In this document: one piece after another, positions 12,267 to 24,174 of the stretch
Position numbering within the stretch: position 1 is the stretch's first letter
Layout of the letters: each line of letters starts with the position of its first letter
From: Trichoderma breve
Lineage: Eukaryota > Ascomycota > Sordariomycetes > Hypocreales > Hypocreaceae
Reading direction: 5' to 3'
Length of the DNA: 64,000 nt
Assembly: GCF_028502605.1 (NCBI RefSeq)
Contig: NC_079233.1
Span: 2,232,001 to 2,296,000, forward strand
The notes under the pieces: generated by a model
Seen by the model: only the letters and a program-made list of their open reading frames with translations
The model's database searches: none
Told to the model about the DNA's origin: nothing
Program-made: the position numbers and the translations under genes

Positions 12267-13208
12267 ATGCTTTCCCTCAGAACAATTGCGCGATCTGTCC
12301 CGCGAACCATCAGCCGTGCGGCCGGTGCTTCCCTGCGCTCATCCGCCATTGCCCGCCCCAGCTTCGCCAGAACCCCCGCCATCAAGCTGTTGCCCACCCG
12401 AGCTGCCGCATTCTCAACCACCGTCCGCCGAAGCAAAGAAGATGATATCGAGGTCGACGAGGCTCTCTCTGCCAAGCTGGAGAGCGAGATCCAGATCGAG
12501 GAGGATATCAAGGCCAATGAGCAGCAGCCTACGAGCATCAAGGACTTCCTCGACAACAGCCCATTCGAGCTGATTGATACTCCTGGCCAGGAGGTCGTCA
12601 AGCTGACCCGCAGCTACGGCGAAGAGAAGTGAGTCTCCAATTAGAGCTGGGTCAATGCTCGCTCCATGGCGCAAATTGACTAACAATTTTCCTTCAGGAT
12701 CACCATTAGCTTCTCCATCGCCGACATCACCAACTTCGACCCCTACTCCGAGGACATGTTCGAGGAGGATGAGCTCCCCGAGGAGTCCCTCCAGTCCGAC
12801 AAGCAGCAGAACCCCGACGACAGCCTCGAGGGCGATGTCGATGAGGAGACTGGCGCACCCATCAACCTCTCCATCCTGATCGAGAAGCCCGGCAAGACCA
12901 ACGGCGCCCTCAACATCGATGCTACCGCCCGCGATGGCGAGATCCAAGTCGACAACATGTTCTTCTACGAGGACGCCAAGGTCGCTCGCATCGACTCCCC
13001 TGAGGCCGCCCAGAAGCGTGCCGACGTCTACCCCGGACCTCCTTTCGGCAGCCTCGACGAGGACCTGCAGGTGCTGATGGAGCGCTTCCTGGAGGAGCGT
13101 GGCATCAATGAGACTCTGGCTGCTTTTGTCCCCGATTACGTCGATGCCAAGGAGCAGCAGGAGTACCTTCGATGGCTCAAGAACGTCCGAACTTTTGTTG
13201 ACGCATAA
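12267..13208 (+). CDS. MAM33: Mitochondrial matrix acidic protein, MAM33/p32 (C1QBP) family
   Basis: Acidic doughnut-shaped trimer of the mitochondrial matrix linked to mitochondrial ribosome function and respiration. Exons 12267-12628 and 12698-13208 give 290 residues. The first 50 residues are Arg/Ala/Ser-rich with an AAAFSTTVRRS cleavage-type segment, a clear mitochondrial leader. The rest matches the p32 fold: an acidic helix (SKEDDIEVDEALSAKLESEI), beta strands starting with ITISFSIADI, a long acidic loop of about 45 residues (EDMFEEDELPEE and following), NLSILIEKPG, then two C-terminal helices ending LRWLKNVRTFVDA. The reading frame is open 50 codons further upstream, but only the ATG at 12267 yields the targeting peptide. 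Confidence 0.92.
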
Positions 13209-13794
13209 GTCAAGGTGGAAAAGGATAAAAAAAAATGTACGAATCTAATGTCGGTTGTTGGGATACGGTCATGTCAAAAGGTGAAACGAAGGGAATGATT
13301 ATTCTGTGATTATAGAAAAAGCTTTTTTTTGGGAAATGTCCTCACTCATGTATTATAAACGGCCAACGCTGCCGCCCCTACGAATTGATATCAACGCGGA
13401 AACACACACACACACACAACAAATCATATCAGGGTCTCTCTATTATACGCTAATTTATTATTGCTCTGCGTTGAAAATAGTGATTGATTGTACTGGTATA
13501 TATGTCCTTGGTGACAACTGAAATCTCAATTTATATCTAATGGGCAGTTATGCGGTTGACTACCTAGGAAAGTAACAGGTCTGTAGCTGCAAGCCCAATG
13601 GTCCAAGAAAATGTAGAAGAAGAAAAAGAAACTCTATGCCAAAATAAAGTAAATCTGTAGTGTGTTGCGAACACAATCTATGCGTATAGGCCAATCAACC
13701 CGCGTGGTATATGTATATGTCATCAAGCCAAATTCCTCATCCGTCCAAAATATGCGTTTGCCCTATCCAACCTTTGGCTGCTCTCTCCTTTTCC
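13209..13794. other. Convergent intergenic region between MAM33 and the OSBP gene
   Basis: Contains the two facing 3' regions. It is AT-rich and carries an (AC)n dinucleotide microsatellite at 13402-13418. No gene or structured RNA recognised. Confidence 0.6.
13402..13418. repeat. (AC)n microsatellite
   Basis: Eight or nine uninterrupted AC units in the spacer between two converging genes; likely length-polymorphic, no function implied. Confidence 0.85.
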
Positions 13795-15624
13795 CTACTC
13801 TACAATGCCGTCGAGGCTCCAATCGCTTTTCTGGGCCCGCTCCAGAACTTGCTTTCCCTTCTCTGTGAGGTCGGGCTTGCCGCCATTGCCGACGACGTGT
13901 TCGAAGAAGACAGGCTGCCAGGTCTCCTTGTTCTGCTCCCGCTTCCGAGCTTTTTCTCGCTGGGCTTCCTCCAAGGCCACCTTTACTTCGGTTGCCTTGG
14001 AAAATTGCTTGGCGAGGATAGCCTCGGTGACGCCTCCCCACAGGCGGAGTGATTCATTGGGCAGCATCTGCTCCTTTGGCGGGATGACCTTGGGAGCAAC
14101 GTTCAGTGGGATAATGTCAATGATGACGTGCTGTTCTTCAACGGGAACAGTTTTCTACAGGACAAAACAAAGTAAGTATTTTCCAAGTCAAGATGGATTT
14201 CAAGGCAGCAAGACATACCATAGGTCTGGGGCCCAGTGAAAAGACAACCTTCTCCTTCCAGGGACCGCTCAGCCTAGCCAGGACATCCTCATCCGGAACA
14301 TCCTGGACTCGGGTCTTGTCATCGTTCTCGGGGTCATACTTGAAAATGACGCCATCAATTTTGTTGGTCGTTCGGCCCAACCAACCCTCCTCGACGTAGT
14401 GGAGAATGGCCTTGATCTTGGTATCGGGACATGTGATGTATGCCATCTCGCTCACGGATACGCTCAACGTTCCGCGGAAGAGACCGCCGAGATGGGCAGC
14501 GGGATGCGTCAACTGGTAAGTCTCGTTGTTTCGCTTCTCCAAGGAAATGAAGATGCCCATGTTGTGCTCGCCAGGAAGAACTTTGACAGATGTGCCGGTA
14601 AATTTGGCAGTGATCTGGTCGAAGCCTCTAGCAGTGATGCCCTTTTCGGGACAGGTAACATGGAAGGCGCTTACGGGAGGGTGATGTGATGTTTGCTCGG
14701 TGAGGTATGAAATGCGGAGGAGCGGGCCTGCTTCGTCCGAAGGCGTACCATGTTGAGGGACCGATAAGGACACTGAAGAGGAGCTATTCTCGCTCTTAGA
14801 AGCCGCCTTCAAGTTGGCAGCCGCTCCCTTGATGGAACTCGAGCTTGATCCCGGGGCAGTGGGGGTCTGAAGGTCGAGGGTGTTTATCCTTGGAGCGTTA
14901 TCTTCTGTCTCCCAGTTGCACTGCATCAAATCCAAATGTCAGCGTTATCATGCCCCCCTCGCATTATGATAGTATAGGTCCGATGCGATCCTGTTATCGA
15001 TCCAACATCAGGTAGTGGGGCAGGGGCTCACCCGGAAGAACTCGCCGAGACACGAGTTGTACGGCTTGCAAGGCTTTCCCTTTGCATATTTCAGATCCTT
15101 TGTAAGCCAGAAGCGAATCACTTCAAGCATTCGGTCGAGGGGCTCGTCGGATGTGCCGATGGCGACGAAAGCGTTGGGTGCATCGAGGTAGGTCCAGTAC
15201 TCGAGATTTGGAGTTGGCTCCAGGAGTTGGGAGGGGAGAGAGAATCGAACGGAGGCGAGGTCCGTGACCCCGATGAATCTACACTCGCAAAATCAGCCAT
15301 TAGCATGGTTTCCATGTCAAGTTGATTGAACGCATCCCGCAAAACTCAATTTGCACGGCTGATCGAGTTATCCATCGAACGCGACATTCTCTATCGAAAC
15401 TCGGATGCCCCACTAGGCTTTACCGCCGGTTTCGCCTCTTGGTGTAAGAGCATCGTGGTGGCACGGAGAGAGCAACGCAGGTGCAAATTGCATCCAAAAA
15501 GGAGTGGAAGAAGGAGTCTCTCTTACTTTCTCAAGATGCCCAAGAAAGTGCGCAACTTGGATCCCTCGTTATGGGGTTCGTCCGGCGTCGCAGCGGCTGG
15601 CGGTGATGGCGGTGATGACGACAT
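13795..15624 (-). CDS. Oxysterol-binding-protein-related lipid transfer protein (ORP/Osh)
   Basis: Soluble lipid exchanger expected to carry sterol or phosphatidylserine against phosphoinositide at membrane contacts. Minus-strand exons 15624-15527, 15278-15032, 14920-14219 and 14154-13795 give 468 residues. The protein opens with a short Ser/Pro run and then the ORP lid and core (LRTFLGILRKFIGVTDL, then PYNSCLGEFFRCNWE). The family fingerprint is present as EQTSHHPP at residues 190-197, with the two histidines that contact the phosphoinositide head group at 194-195. There is no PH domain and no ankyrin repeat, so it is a short-form ORP. A Ser/Ala-rich insertion of roughly 50 residues (about 130-180) sits between the CNWE and fingerprint segments; the yeast Osh4 protein has only a short loop there. 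The C-terminus is a basic helical segment. The exact Osh class is not assigned. Confidence 0.9.
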
Positions 15625-18600
15625 GTTCGACGTAAAACAGCAGCCAAGACGTGGGTTTCGAAGAGCCGCTGCAGTAGAGGGGCTGGTTGGTTGAGATGCG
15701 CCGCCGCTGCCACGTAAGAGAAAGAAGCAGCCGAAGTTGTAAACGGTGAAGGAGAGTAACGGTCGAGTCCGTAGAGGCTCGATAAAAGAAGAGTCTATGC
15801 CTCTGCCGCCAGGAATCGCGGGCCTGGTGCAAAGCAGGTGAGAAAGTGGAAATGGGGATCACTTTTGCATGCCACGCCCCAGCTAAGAAAAGTCTGGAGC
15901 CGTCGCTGGCGTGGCGTTTCAGAGGGACCAAGAGGGGACCACAGTGGACTCAAGCAGCCGAGTTACTGGCTCGGGGGTCCAGGGACAGGGATTCCCAGGG
16001 CGACGGCAACCACTAAAGAGCCGCCAAGCCGCATGCGCTTCAGTGCCGGTGGAAGAATCTAGAGATTGTATGGATGCGATGTGATGCACAGCGATGTCCA
16101 GCTTCAAGTGCCGTCTGGTCCGCTCTTCGTGCTGGGCAGAGGGCGAAGCGATCAGGATCTTGGACAGTCTCTTTTCCTCTCCCCTCTTCCCCCCCTTTAT
16201 CCCTATTGCCCATCAAATCTTGTTCCAACTCAGCCACTCCCTGGCCGCTCGCTAGATACCAGAGATTGCTAGCTAATACTCGTAGGCCCTGCGTCTGCCA
16301 AGGCGGAAGATGCGACGGGCCAATCATCAGCCCACATGGTCAAGGCTCTGGCTGGCGATGGCACCGCAGAGGCGCAACATGCAAAAGAGCAAGCAGCACG
16401 CTGGGCCCCCGTGCATCTTCCGAGTGGCCACATGCGTGCCACTGGCGGCTTCTGCAAATAATCAAGCTGTTTTTCGTGATGACTGATAAGCGTGCATGTG
16501 CATTTGGGGCGGAGAGGTGGCATTCAACTTTTTTTCTTGCAGGCATCCCAACAACTAGCGCATGGCATGCATAGCTCTCATATACGGAGAATGTGCAGGT
16601 ACGGATACGATATACAGGTAATAAAACTGATATGGGGTTATTACCTGCGGTCTATCCAGGGTAGTTATGGCATATTCTAGGGAGGATTGAGAATTGAGAT
16701 GATTCAGTAGCATTATTGGAGTTATATAAGATGACGGAGTCGTCTGACCTTTTCCCGATGGTACGTCCTGCCTCTCCTCCATAGTTAGCAGCTGATATGA
16801 TCGCCGTGAGTGTCAGCTGGGCAATTCCATATCAAACCCTTCAGCGATAAAGACGTAGGTTCAAGCATAGGCATAGAGTTTAGGGAAAACGTGGTGGCTA
16901 ATATCGAAATTTGCCTTTCGCACAATGCTTTGTAAGGGCTACAGGGTAGACAATCAAGCAACTTCACCTCCGACCGGTATGGGCTACTCAACGCCATTCA
17001 TAGATGGTGCCGGACGGAATTGGCTTGAGGCTTGAGGCTTAAGGGCACAGAAGGCAATTACGAGTCGGCTGCCAGCGGGTTTCAGCGGGTGCTGCCATCA
17101 GCCGTGGCATATGCTAGCTGGGGAGGCTTTCATCTCACCCTTGCCACTGGTAGAAAGACGAGTCTGTTGAAGACGCGCGTCAAGCCCCTTCAGCAACTAT
17201 CAAGGAGAGACATGTTCAGCATAGGGAACCCGAGCATGTGTCGTCTTGGATAAGGGGATACTATTTCAGCTGCAGCAATAGTTACCTGCATTTGGCGTAC
17301 GGAGTATGTATATTCGAGGAATTGGCGGAACTTACGGGGAAAAGAACGATCGTGAAGACATAAAATGATTGGTTGACGGCCTATGTGCCGAAAGGATTCC
17401 ATCTTCTCACCAGCCTCGCCGTAATTTACTTAGCAATTGATGTCATGGTCGGCAACTTGATCTACCGCCGGGACATCTCCAAGGTGACAGATCCGGTAGA
17501 CCATCCGGGGCCGTAATGAAAACCGATCTGTCTGGAGGACCCTTTAATCGAACTACGCGTAGATGGGATATTTCTCATGGAGCTTTCCCAAGAATTCGTG
17601 CACTAGACTTCGCAACGCAATCTACGTAGTAGGTACTCCACGATTCCGCTGCAGCTTTGATTGGCCAAGTTAATCGGAAGCACACACGCGTACATGGGAC
17701 CAGACTGTTTTACAGGCATGCAGGTACTGCAGTTAGACATCTACCTACAGGCTAGAGTAGTACCTTGTGTAGTATTTCGAGCTGAATGCTGAATTTGGAA
17801 AGCTGCCGGCAAGTAGAGGCACATGAGGTGTTGCTACATGCGGACCAGAGAAACTCTCGCCGTAGCGGTCGATCGTTTGCTTACCGAGACTGTAACATGG
17901 TTTAAGCCCCCGGCATGATAGCGTCGATGGCGAACAAAACGTGGTCAAACGCCCATCTACGAGCAATTTTGCCATCCGCTAACTGGCATCTGCCTGGAGC
18001 AAGAGAGAAAGCGTCGCACCATTTTCTCCGAAGAGCGCCATCCTCGTCTGCTGGTGACATAATGTCGACCCAATGCCTCGGGATGTGGCTTCTGGAAGCA
18101 GCTCGACAAAGCTGGACCAAGGATCCGCAAGCAATTTCAGCAGCATCGCGTTTGGAGGCTGTCTGACGCAAGTTGGCTGTCATGCGGAGCCCTCCTATCA
18201 GGCCTAGCGCACGGATAGCAGGCAGGGGGAGGTTTGCCAAATCCTGCCGTATCAGGGTGCAGATCAATTGGCGGGCTGTTAAGGCGTCCATGTACCCTCA
18301 AGTACTGCCACCTTGTGGTTCCACGGCGACGGGGGCGGAGCAGAAGCTCCGTTGTGCCTCGATCTTGGAATACCAGACGGGCTTTTGTTTTGCCAAGGTC
18401 GCGATTCACGGTTGACAATGTGAAATCAAGATCATGTGGTATTAGGAGTTTGGACAGAGCTCATGTGGTAGTGAGAATTGGAAGCAGGTTGACTGATAGC
18501 TGTTAGTATCCTAAGGTATGCTAAGCAGCCTGATACATCACATTAAGGAGAAGCACAGAAGGGAGATGCCAACAGCATTCAAAGTTGCTTCAAAAGTCCG

Positions 18601-19365
18601 GAGGTTGTCTTTACGCGCTGTGATGCTCTAAAGGGCCCTGAAGGATACGAGTTTACTTGCTATGTTCAGCCGGGCTTCCTCGTTAATTGGGGAATATCAA
18701 ATTGAGGCTTTGAGCACATGCCCGTATTATTAACCTCTACATCGCTGGAAGCAAGCAAGAGATGCGGTCCCAAGGTACCTGGGTGGTACTTTTTCCTGCG
18801 CCACAGGCCTAACTGCTCCGCATCGAGATCGCGATCTCCCGACCAGAATCCGATGAGTTCAAAAGTTACAGATCGGGGCATGAGCGCTAGCCCAACCATG
18901 CATTTTCGAATCGGCGGCCTTCTTCCTTGTTGCAGCTGTGCGGAGGGAGATGGATCTTTTTTGAGGGGGAAGATTAAAAGCTCCAAGCTTGCCAGCCCAC
19001 ACACTCATCCCCTTTCTCTTCCTTGCTGCATCAGCATCACCGAAGTTCTATGATATCTCTACTTTAAGTGCTACTTAGTTTAACTTTGATACTTTACTAT
19101 TTTGTGAATAATCACCTACAGCGAACGCTATCGTATATTACTCCAACTGTACTGCTACCGACTAAGGCGGTACCTTTCCCCACGACGAGTGTCTCTTATA
19201 TCGCGGAGGAGCGAGGTGCCTTTTGGTTCTTCACGACTTCTTTACGTATTTGATTTCGACTTCGAGCTCTAGCACCCAGTCAATAATCCCGTTTACCCCC
19301 CCAACGGGGGATTTCAGCTACAGTTCATTCTATCGAAGCTTTTAAGATCCGGTATCGCAACAAGT
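15625..19365. other. 3.7 kb without a supported gene
   Basis: Open frames on both strands are up to about 160 codons but none shows a recognisable domain, signal peptide, or splice-connected continuation. A TACGGAGTA nonamer is at 17298-17306. The last part (about 18950-19360) is pyrimidine-rich on the plus strand and probably holds the promoter of the gene at 19366. The first 200 bases probably contain the OSBP promoter. Noncoding transcripts are possible but nothing in the sequence proves one. Confidence 0.55.
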
Positions 19366-20435
19366 ATGGACAAGGTGGATACTAGAGTTGCAGTCGATTG
19401 CCCTCCTAAGAAGACAAATGGCAAACCCAAGCAGAAGCAGCAGGCGAAGCATCAAAAATCCAACTCCCAGGTGAGCCTCAGAATAGCCATGATTTATGGC
19501 AGGATGCTAAGCGGTTACAGTCGGAGCGAACTCATGATGAGAACACAGAGCGGGCGTATATAGCTGCCTCACGGCGCAGTGATCGAGACATAGAGGCGCG
19601 GATCAAATCTGCTTTGCAGGCTAGCAAAATACACAAGAAACGAACCGGGAAAGCTCTTCGAATCACCCGTGAGATTGTTCTCAATGAGGCTATGTATGAG
19701 GAAGAGGATACCGAGTTGGAACGATTCAGAGAGTGGAGCTTCCGCTTGCCATCGGGCTCTTTGCAGGGAGGCCATGGAAAAGAAGTGTGCGACCTCATAG
19801 AGTCATCTCTCCAAAGATGGCGGGGAAACGACATCAACCAGGCCTTTGAGCAATACTTTCCTAATTACAAGCAAGCAGCAGCCCAACCAACAGGTCCTCA
19901 ATGGTATCCGCGACAGGCTTCACTGCAGCCACTACCTCAGCAGACTTCTCCGATAGACCCTCCAGGGATGATACAGATTTCTGGGATGCAAGTACAGGTG
20001 CCGATTTCCGGAATGTCTGCCCATGGGGTGCAACAGACTCCTTGGATGGGACAGTCTCCCGAAATGCAGATGCAGTCTCCCGTGGGGATGGGAATGATTT
20101 CCCCGGCCCAAATACACTCTCCTCTTGTACAGATGGGGCAGACTCCTGAGATGAGGCACGCTTCTCCGACGCAGCAAGATTTCGATTTGTGTTCTCAATT
20201 CGTCGATTCGGGCATCAACACCCCCTCGGCTGAGATACTTAGTGGTCTCCGGGAGTTCACACGCCTCACCCCCGAGAACGACGCATTCTCCGACGAATCA
20301 TCCACCCCTCCCGAACTCAGTCACCTCAACCAAGCTCAGTTGCCTACTCCGATATCTGCATGTTCCTCGTGCACTTGTAACCCGGCTCAGAAATACACTT
20401 GTGACAATTGCCGGACGTTTGTGTGGTTTGGATAA
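19366..20435 (+). CDS. Conserved hypothetical protein of unknown function
   Basis: Exons 19366-19470 and 19521-20435 join through a 50-nt GT-AG intron to a 339-residue protein that I cannot assign a function. The N-terminus is Lys/Gln-rich. Residues about 45-110 (AYIAASRRSDRDIEARIKSA followed by a basic helix and ITREIVLNEAMYEEED) are highly charged and helical and look like the conserved core; I have a general impression of similar segments in other Sordariomycete proteins but cannot verify it. The middle third is built of Gln, Met and Pro with irregular repeats of the type QxPxMQMQ and is probably disordered. The C-terminus carries six cysteines in about 25 residues (CSSCTC, then CDNC), which could bind zinc. 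The intron border fits because the frame stays open for 31 codons upstream of the next internal Met. A nuclear regulatory role is only a guess. Confidence 0.7.
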
Positions 20436-21745
20436 CGACCTCAGTCACAAGTGATCATATTTCAGATATATTTCTGCATTCCCTATTTCTATGCTCCGGA
20501 ACATGAATCACGACGATGTCTTTGATGCTGCAGCGGCAGTCCTTGTTCTCTTCTCATACTGGACATGTTATGGCAGGCGTCATCAGTAGAAAGCATATTT
20601 GCAGTTTCTTTCTATATACCTATACTTTCTCTGTGTTTCCCATCTTTTTTTTATGCTTTTGCTGGCGGAGCAACTGAAGGTTTTTATTATGTCATTTGCG
20701 TTGCAGTTGCTGGCATACGATGGGATACAAGTTTGATCTCCACTACAATGGTCGCGTTTATGAAAGGGGCATTGCGCCTCTTTTTTTTTTCTTTCTCTTC
20801 GGTGTTCTATTCTTCTCCTAATTTTCCTTTTTTCTAGTCCTCAAAAGGTCAATTAGAAGGATAGTCATATGAGCTGGAGTTTGGCAGTCGGGCAATGAGT
20901 TTTCTTATTATTCTAACACAAAGTTTAACATTAAGTCTAAAAAAAAATTAATAAACAAGCAATTGGTCAATCATATCTAAGAGTTCGCGAGTAACATGAG
21001 TTGTGGTTTCAGTAATTCACTAGCGATATTTGTTCCTTGTGTAATTGCGTGCAGCTCGCAAATTTTGGCATGACGAAAGGAAACCAGACCTCGTGATTAA
21101 TCAATGCACACAAACAGCGCCGAGAAAGAGTAGCACAACATACCTACATGTATGTACTCAAACAATTGAATTCGAGATCAATGGCTTCCAAGCCTCGCTG
21201 TTAAATGACGTCTCTAGCTCCCCGCCATTAAGCCATAAAGCTGGCGGCATCAGATCCCCTGACCAGCTCTTCGCCGCCCCTCTTTTCCCTTTCCAGCGCA
21301 GTAGTTCCATAAAGGTGCGTGGGGTCATTCATATGACGCTCACTTCTTCGTTCTTGCATTTTCCTGCTCCTGCAGCTCCCCAACTCTTGCCTCTCTTACT
21401 CCTCCTTCTCAGCTTTTCCCCCAGACTCGCATCATCCATATTACAGAATCACGCGATTGGCCGCTGTGTGTGCATCCAGAGTCGTGCAGCTCCCGGGGAA
21501 TTGACTTGTGTCGTTCGATCGCGTGTCGTGTGTTGCAAAGGAAAGACCACCTGACAGGGCTGGTGTAAGAGGCACAAAAGAAGCTGCCTTGGAGGCTGAA
21601 GCTAAACGCAGAGAGCTTGCCCAGGCAGCATCAACGCATAAATACGGACAATTCCAGTTTCATTCTTGTTTCTGCATTCTCTACCTAGTCACGGCAGCAG
21701 AAACTACAGCAATTACTTCCTAAGGCATATAGCATTGTCGCTCCG
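20436..21745. other. Intergenic: T-rich 3' region and cofactor C promoter
   Basis: 20560-20840 is T-rich with long poly-T runs, and 20930-20950 is A-rich. A 169-codon open frame at 21045-21554 lacks a conserved domain and is pyrimidine-driven low complexity, most likely promoter and leader of the downstream gene. No RNA gene seen. Confidence 0.6.
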
Positions 21746-23071
21746 ATGGCTTCGACCGTGGACCCCAAGGAAAAGTTCTATCGTCACTTTCGTGACAGCA
21801 TCGAAGGTGGGCTGCTGCTTCTGGCTTACTTAGGGCTTATGTGGTGCCTATTCATCACCGCATGATTGCTAACGACTCTCCTTTCCTCCCCTGCAGTTCT
21901 TCAAGATCAGATTGGTCAATTAGCCCATCTATCTTCCATTGGAGGCGAGCGACAAGAGGCTACAGACCACATCCTGGCTGGCATCAGCAAGCTGCAGAAT
22001 GAGGTTGCCGATGCCGCCGAATTCACCCCAGCATACGATCGACGCCAGTACTCAGATGTCTGTCGTCCTCCATATTTCCGTGTAAAGAGAAGCCAGACTG
22101 ATCGCGAATCATGTTTATAGGCAATCAAAAGCCTCCAAGATAAGCTCAACGAGACGATTGCCAAAGTAGCACCAAAGTCACGCTTCCAGTTTAGGCGCAC
22201 TGGAACCGACCACGTTGACATGGGAGCACCCGAAAACGACCCGCGGTTGAACCCGGGCAGCTTATCCCGACGCCCTCACAGTCCAAAAAGTGCACCTGGA
22301 GCAGCGAGAAGCATATCGGAGGAGGCTCGGGATACCGTTGGCGAGCTGCCATCACAGGGGAAAGATTACAACGAGGAGCTAGCAAAGCCCGATGCCTCAT
22401 CCATCCGAAAGCCCAGCTTCTCTGCTGCTCAGAGTATCGGTATCTCGGACCAAACTGGCCTTCACATTATCCTTCCATCCTCTGCTTCGCGAGCCACCGC
22501 AGCAGGCTGGCTGCGGGACCTGAAAGACTGCGTTATTGACCTTTCAATACCCACAGCCCAAGGAGCACCATTCCCCGGACTCATTCTCAAGAATATCGAC
22601 AGATGTCTTATCGTGGCCGGTAGGGTAAATGGACCCATACACATCAACGATGTGTCCAATAGCACTTTGGTCGTTATAGCGCGACAGGTTCGGATTCATG
22701 ACTGCAAAAACGTCAATATCTATTTGCACTGCGCTAGCCACCCCATTATTGAAGACTGCACAGGCATGCGCTTTGCTCCTCTTCCTTCGTGTTATGTATG
22801 TCTCTGTCCTTAGCTTGCGGCTTTGTTTTTGTGTAACGAGGGGTGCTGACTTTGTTTGTCTGTACAGCAAACCGAGTCCGATAAATCGACAGAGAATCAG
22901 TGGGACCAGGTTGATGATTTCAAATGGTTGAAAACAACCCAAAGTCCCAATTGGACCACTCTATCAGAAGCCCAGAGGCTTGACGAGGAGGTTTGGACCA
23001 AGATTGTGCCGGGTCAGCCAGGCGGCAGTGTCGAAAAAATTCTGGCCAAGGTTGGCATTCCGCCGAAATAA
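21746..23071 (+). CDS. Tubulin-folding cofactor C
   Basis: GTPase-activating chaperone that releases native alpha/beta-tubulin from the cofactor complex. Four exons, 21746-21806, 21897-22057, 22121-22795 and 22868-23071, give 366 residues. The N-terminal part (FYRHFRDSIEVLQDQI onward) is the helical spectrin-like domain that binds tubulin. A Ser/Pro/Glu-rich linker spans about residues 100-170. The C-CAP/TBCC beta-helix domain begins around residue 185 and contains CVIDLS, LILKNIDRCLIVAGRVNGPI and then QVRIHDCKN; Arg265 in this motif corresponds to the catalytic arginine finger of human cofactor C. IIEDCTGMRFAPL and a WDQVDDFKWL segment end the domain. All joins give continuous family-like sequence. 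The first exon is only 20 codons, so short predictions may start too late. Confidence 0.93.
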
Positions 23072-23228
23072 GATGGCTTGCGGAGAGAGTGGACGCAGGC
23101 CATTGCATTATCGAGCGTCGCATACGTAAAAATAGCTAATAGGTAGCCTCTCGGGGGAACATTATCCAGATATGGTTACTTTTGATTTGGGCTCGAGAGG
23201 GATTCAAGTAACGGCACAAGTCTCTTCT

Positions 23229-23636
23229 TCACAGTTCCATCTTGTCTCCAGTAGCGTATGCATCTTTGCTAAACTGTACGCCGCTCTCGCGGAGTTTTTC
23301 TAACAAAGCACGCTGCATCTCAATTCGCGTTTCGAGCTCTTTAATTTCGGCCCTTTGCTCTTCGATGGAGCGATCCATGTCTGGCAACGCGCGAACCTGT
23401 GCCCTGGCGTGCTGCAATTTGTGCTTGAGCTTATCCGTAGCACCAGGTACGTCCTTAAAAGAGAGCTGCTGGCCGCTGCTGCTTGGCCCGCCAGGAGTAG
23501 CTCCTGTCGTGAGGCCAGTAGAGGACTGGAGTCCAGCGCGAACTTTTGCTAGGACAATGGACAGCTCCGACAGAGAGTCGAGATCATCGGGGGACAGCGT
23601 CGAAGGCAGAGAGAGTGCTGGTAGCTCTGAAGCCAT
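23229..23636 (-). CDS. med9: Mediator complex subunit 9 (Med9/Cse2)
   Basis: Small subunit of the middle module of Mediator, which relays activators to RNA polymerase II. Single exon of 135 residues. It opens with a Ser/Leu/Pro stretch (LPALSLPSTLSPDDLDSL), has a Gly/Ser-rich linker at about 40-58, and then a predicted coiled coil from LSFKDVPGATDKLKHKLQHA through DRSIEEQRAEIKELETRIEMQRALLEKLRESG, the form expected of the Med9 C-terminal domain. It converges with cofactor C, whose stop codon is only 157 bases away. The call rests on overall layout and on the KDVPGATDxLKHKLQxARxxVRALPD pattern as I remember it from fungal Med9, so another small coiled-coil protein remains possible. Confidence 0.72.
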   Translation of the reverse strand: MASELPALSLPSTLSPDDLDSLSELSIVLAKVRAGLQSSTGLTTGATPGGPSSSGQQLSFKDVPGATDKLKHKLQHARAQVRALPDMDRSIEEQRAEIKELETRIEMQRALLEKLRESGVQFSKDAYATGDKMEL

Positions 23637-24174
23637 GGTAACGCGTTGGATTCAGGATGTCAAGTGATTGAGGTATCAGAAACGCGTAGGGAGGGTATGT
23701 AGACGCCAAGTTGACAGATAAGACTCAAAGCGTATGATCAATAACGATGGATGATAGCACGGCTATTAATCGTAGCTGCGCATGGCATGTCCTGATTGAT
23801 TGGTTCACGGGGAATTTTGTCTTGCAAGGCGTTGACGGGGTTATTGAGGGGAGTTGGCAGAGATTGGACGCAAGCTTAGTGGCCAGGGCGAGAAACGGCC
23901 CGATGCACGGAGGGCTCTTTAGCGCAGCCGCTGCGCTGCCGCCTTCTGCGCAGAAGCTGCCCATGTCTCATACAACTTATCAGCAGAGATAATGGATGAC
24001 ATCGGCGGCCCATCGCCATCAACCCCACCATCCAATCCTTAGTACAGGTGGTATGTTTCTAGGATTGGCAGTGGGAAAAAAAAGCTTCATCTCCCCATCA
24101 AATCACGCACCTACTGTCCTCTTCCTCCTTACACTCTCTTCATTCCGCCAAACCTGCCATTGAGCCCTCTCACC
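23637..24174. other. Divergent promoter region, med9 and phosphoglycerate mutase
   Basis: The flanking genes are transcribed away from each other. The final 100 bases are pyrimidine-rich on the plus strand (CTCTTCCTCCTTACACTC and similar), a common core-promoter style for highly expressed glycolytic genes of filamentous fungi. Nothing else recognised. Confidence 0.6.

Noticed and set aside
12414..12947. 177-codon open frame on the minus strand
   Set aside because: It is the complement of the acidic, GC-biased MAM33 coding sequence and crosses its intron; composition is an artefact.
21045..21554. 169-codon plus-strand frame before cofactor C
   Set aside because: No ATG at its start, pyrimidine-driven leucine runs, and no family; more likely promoter.
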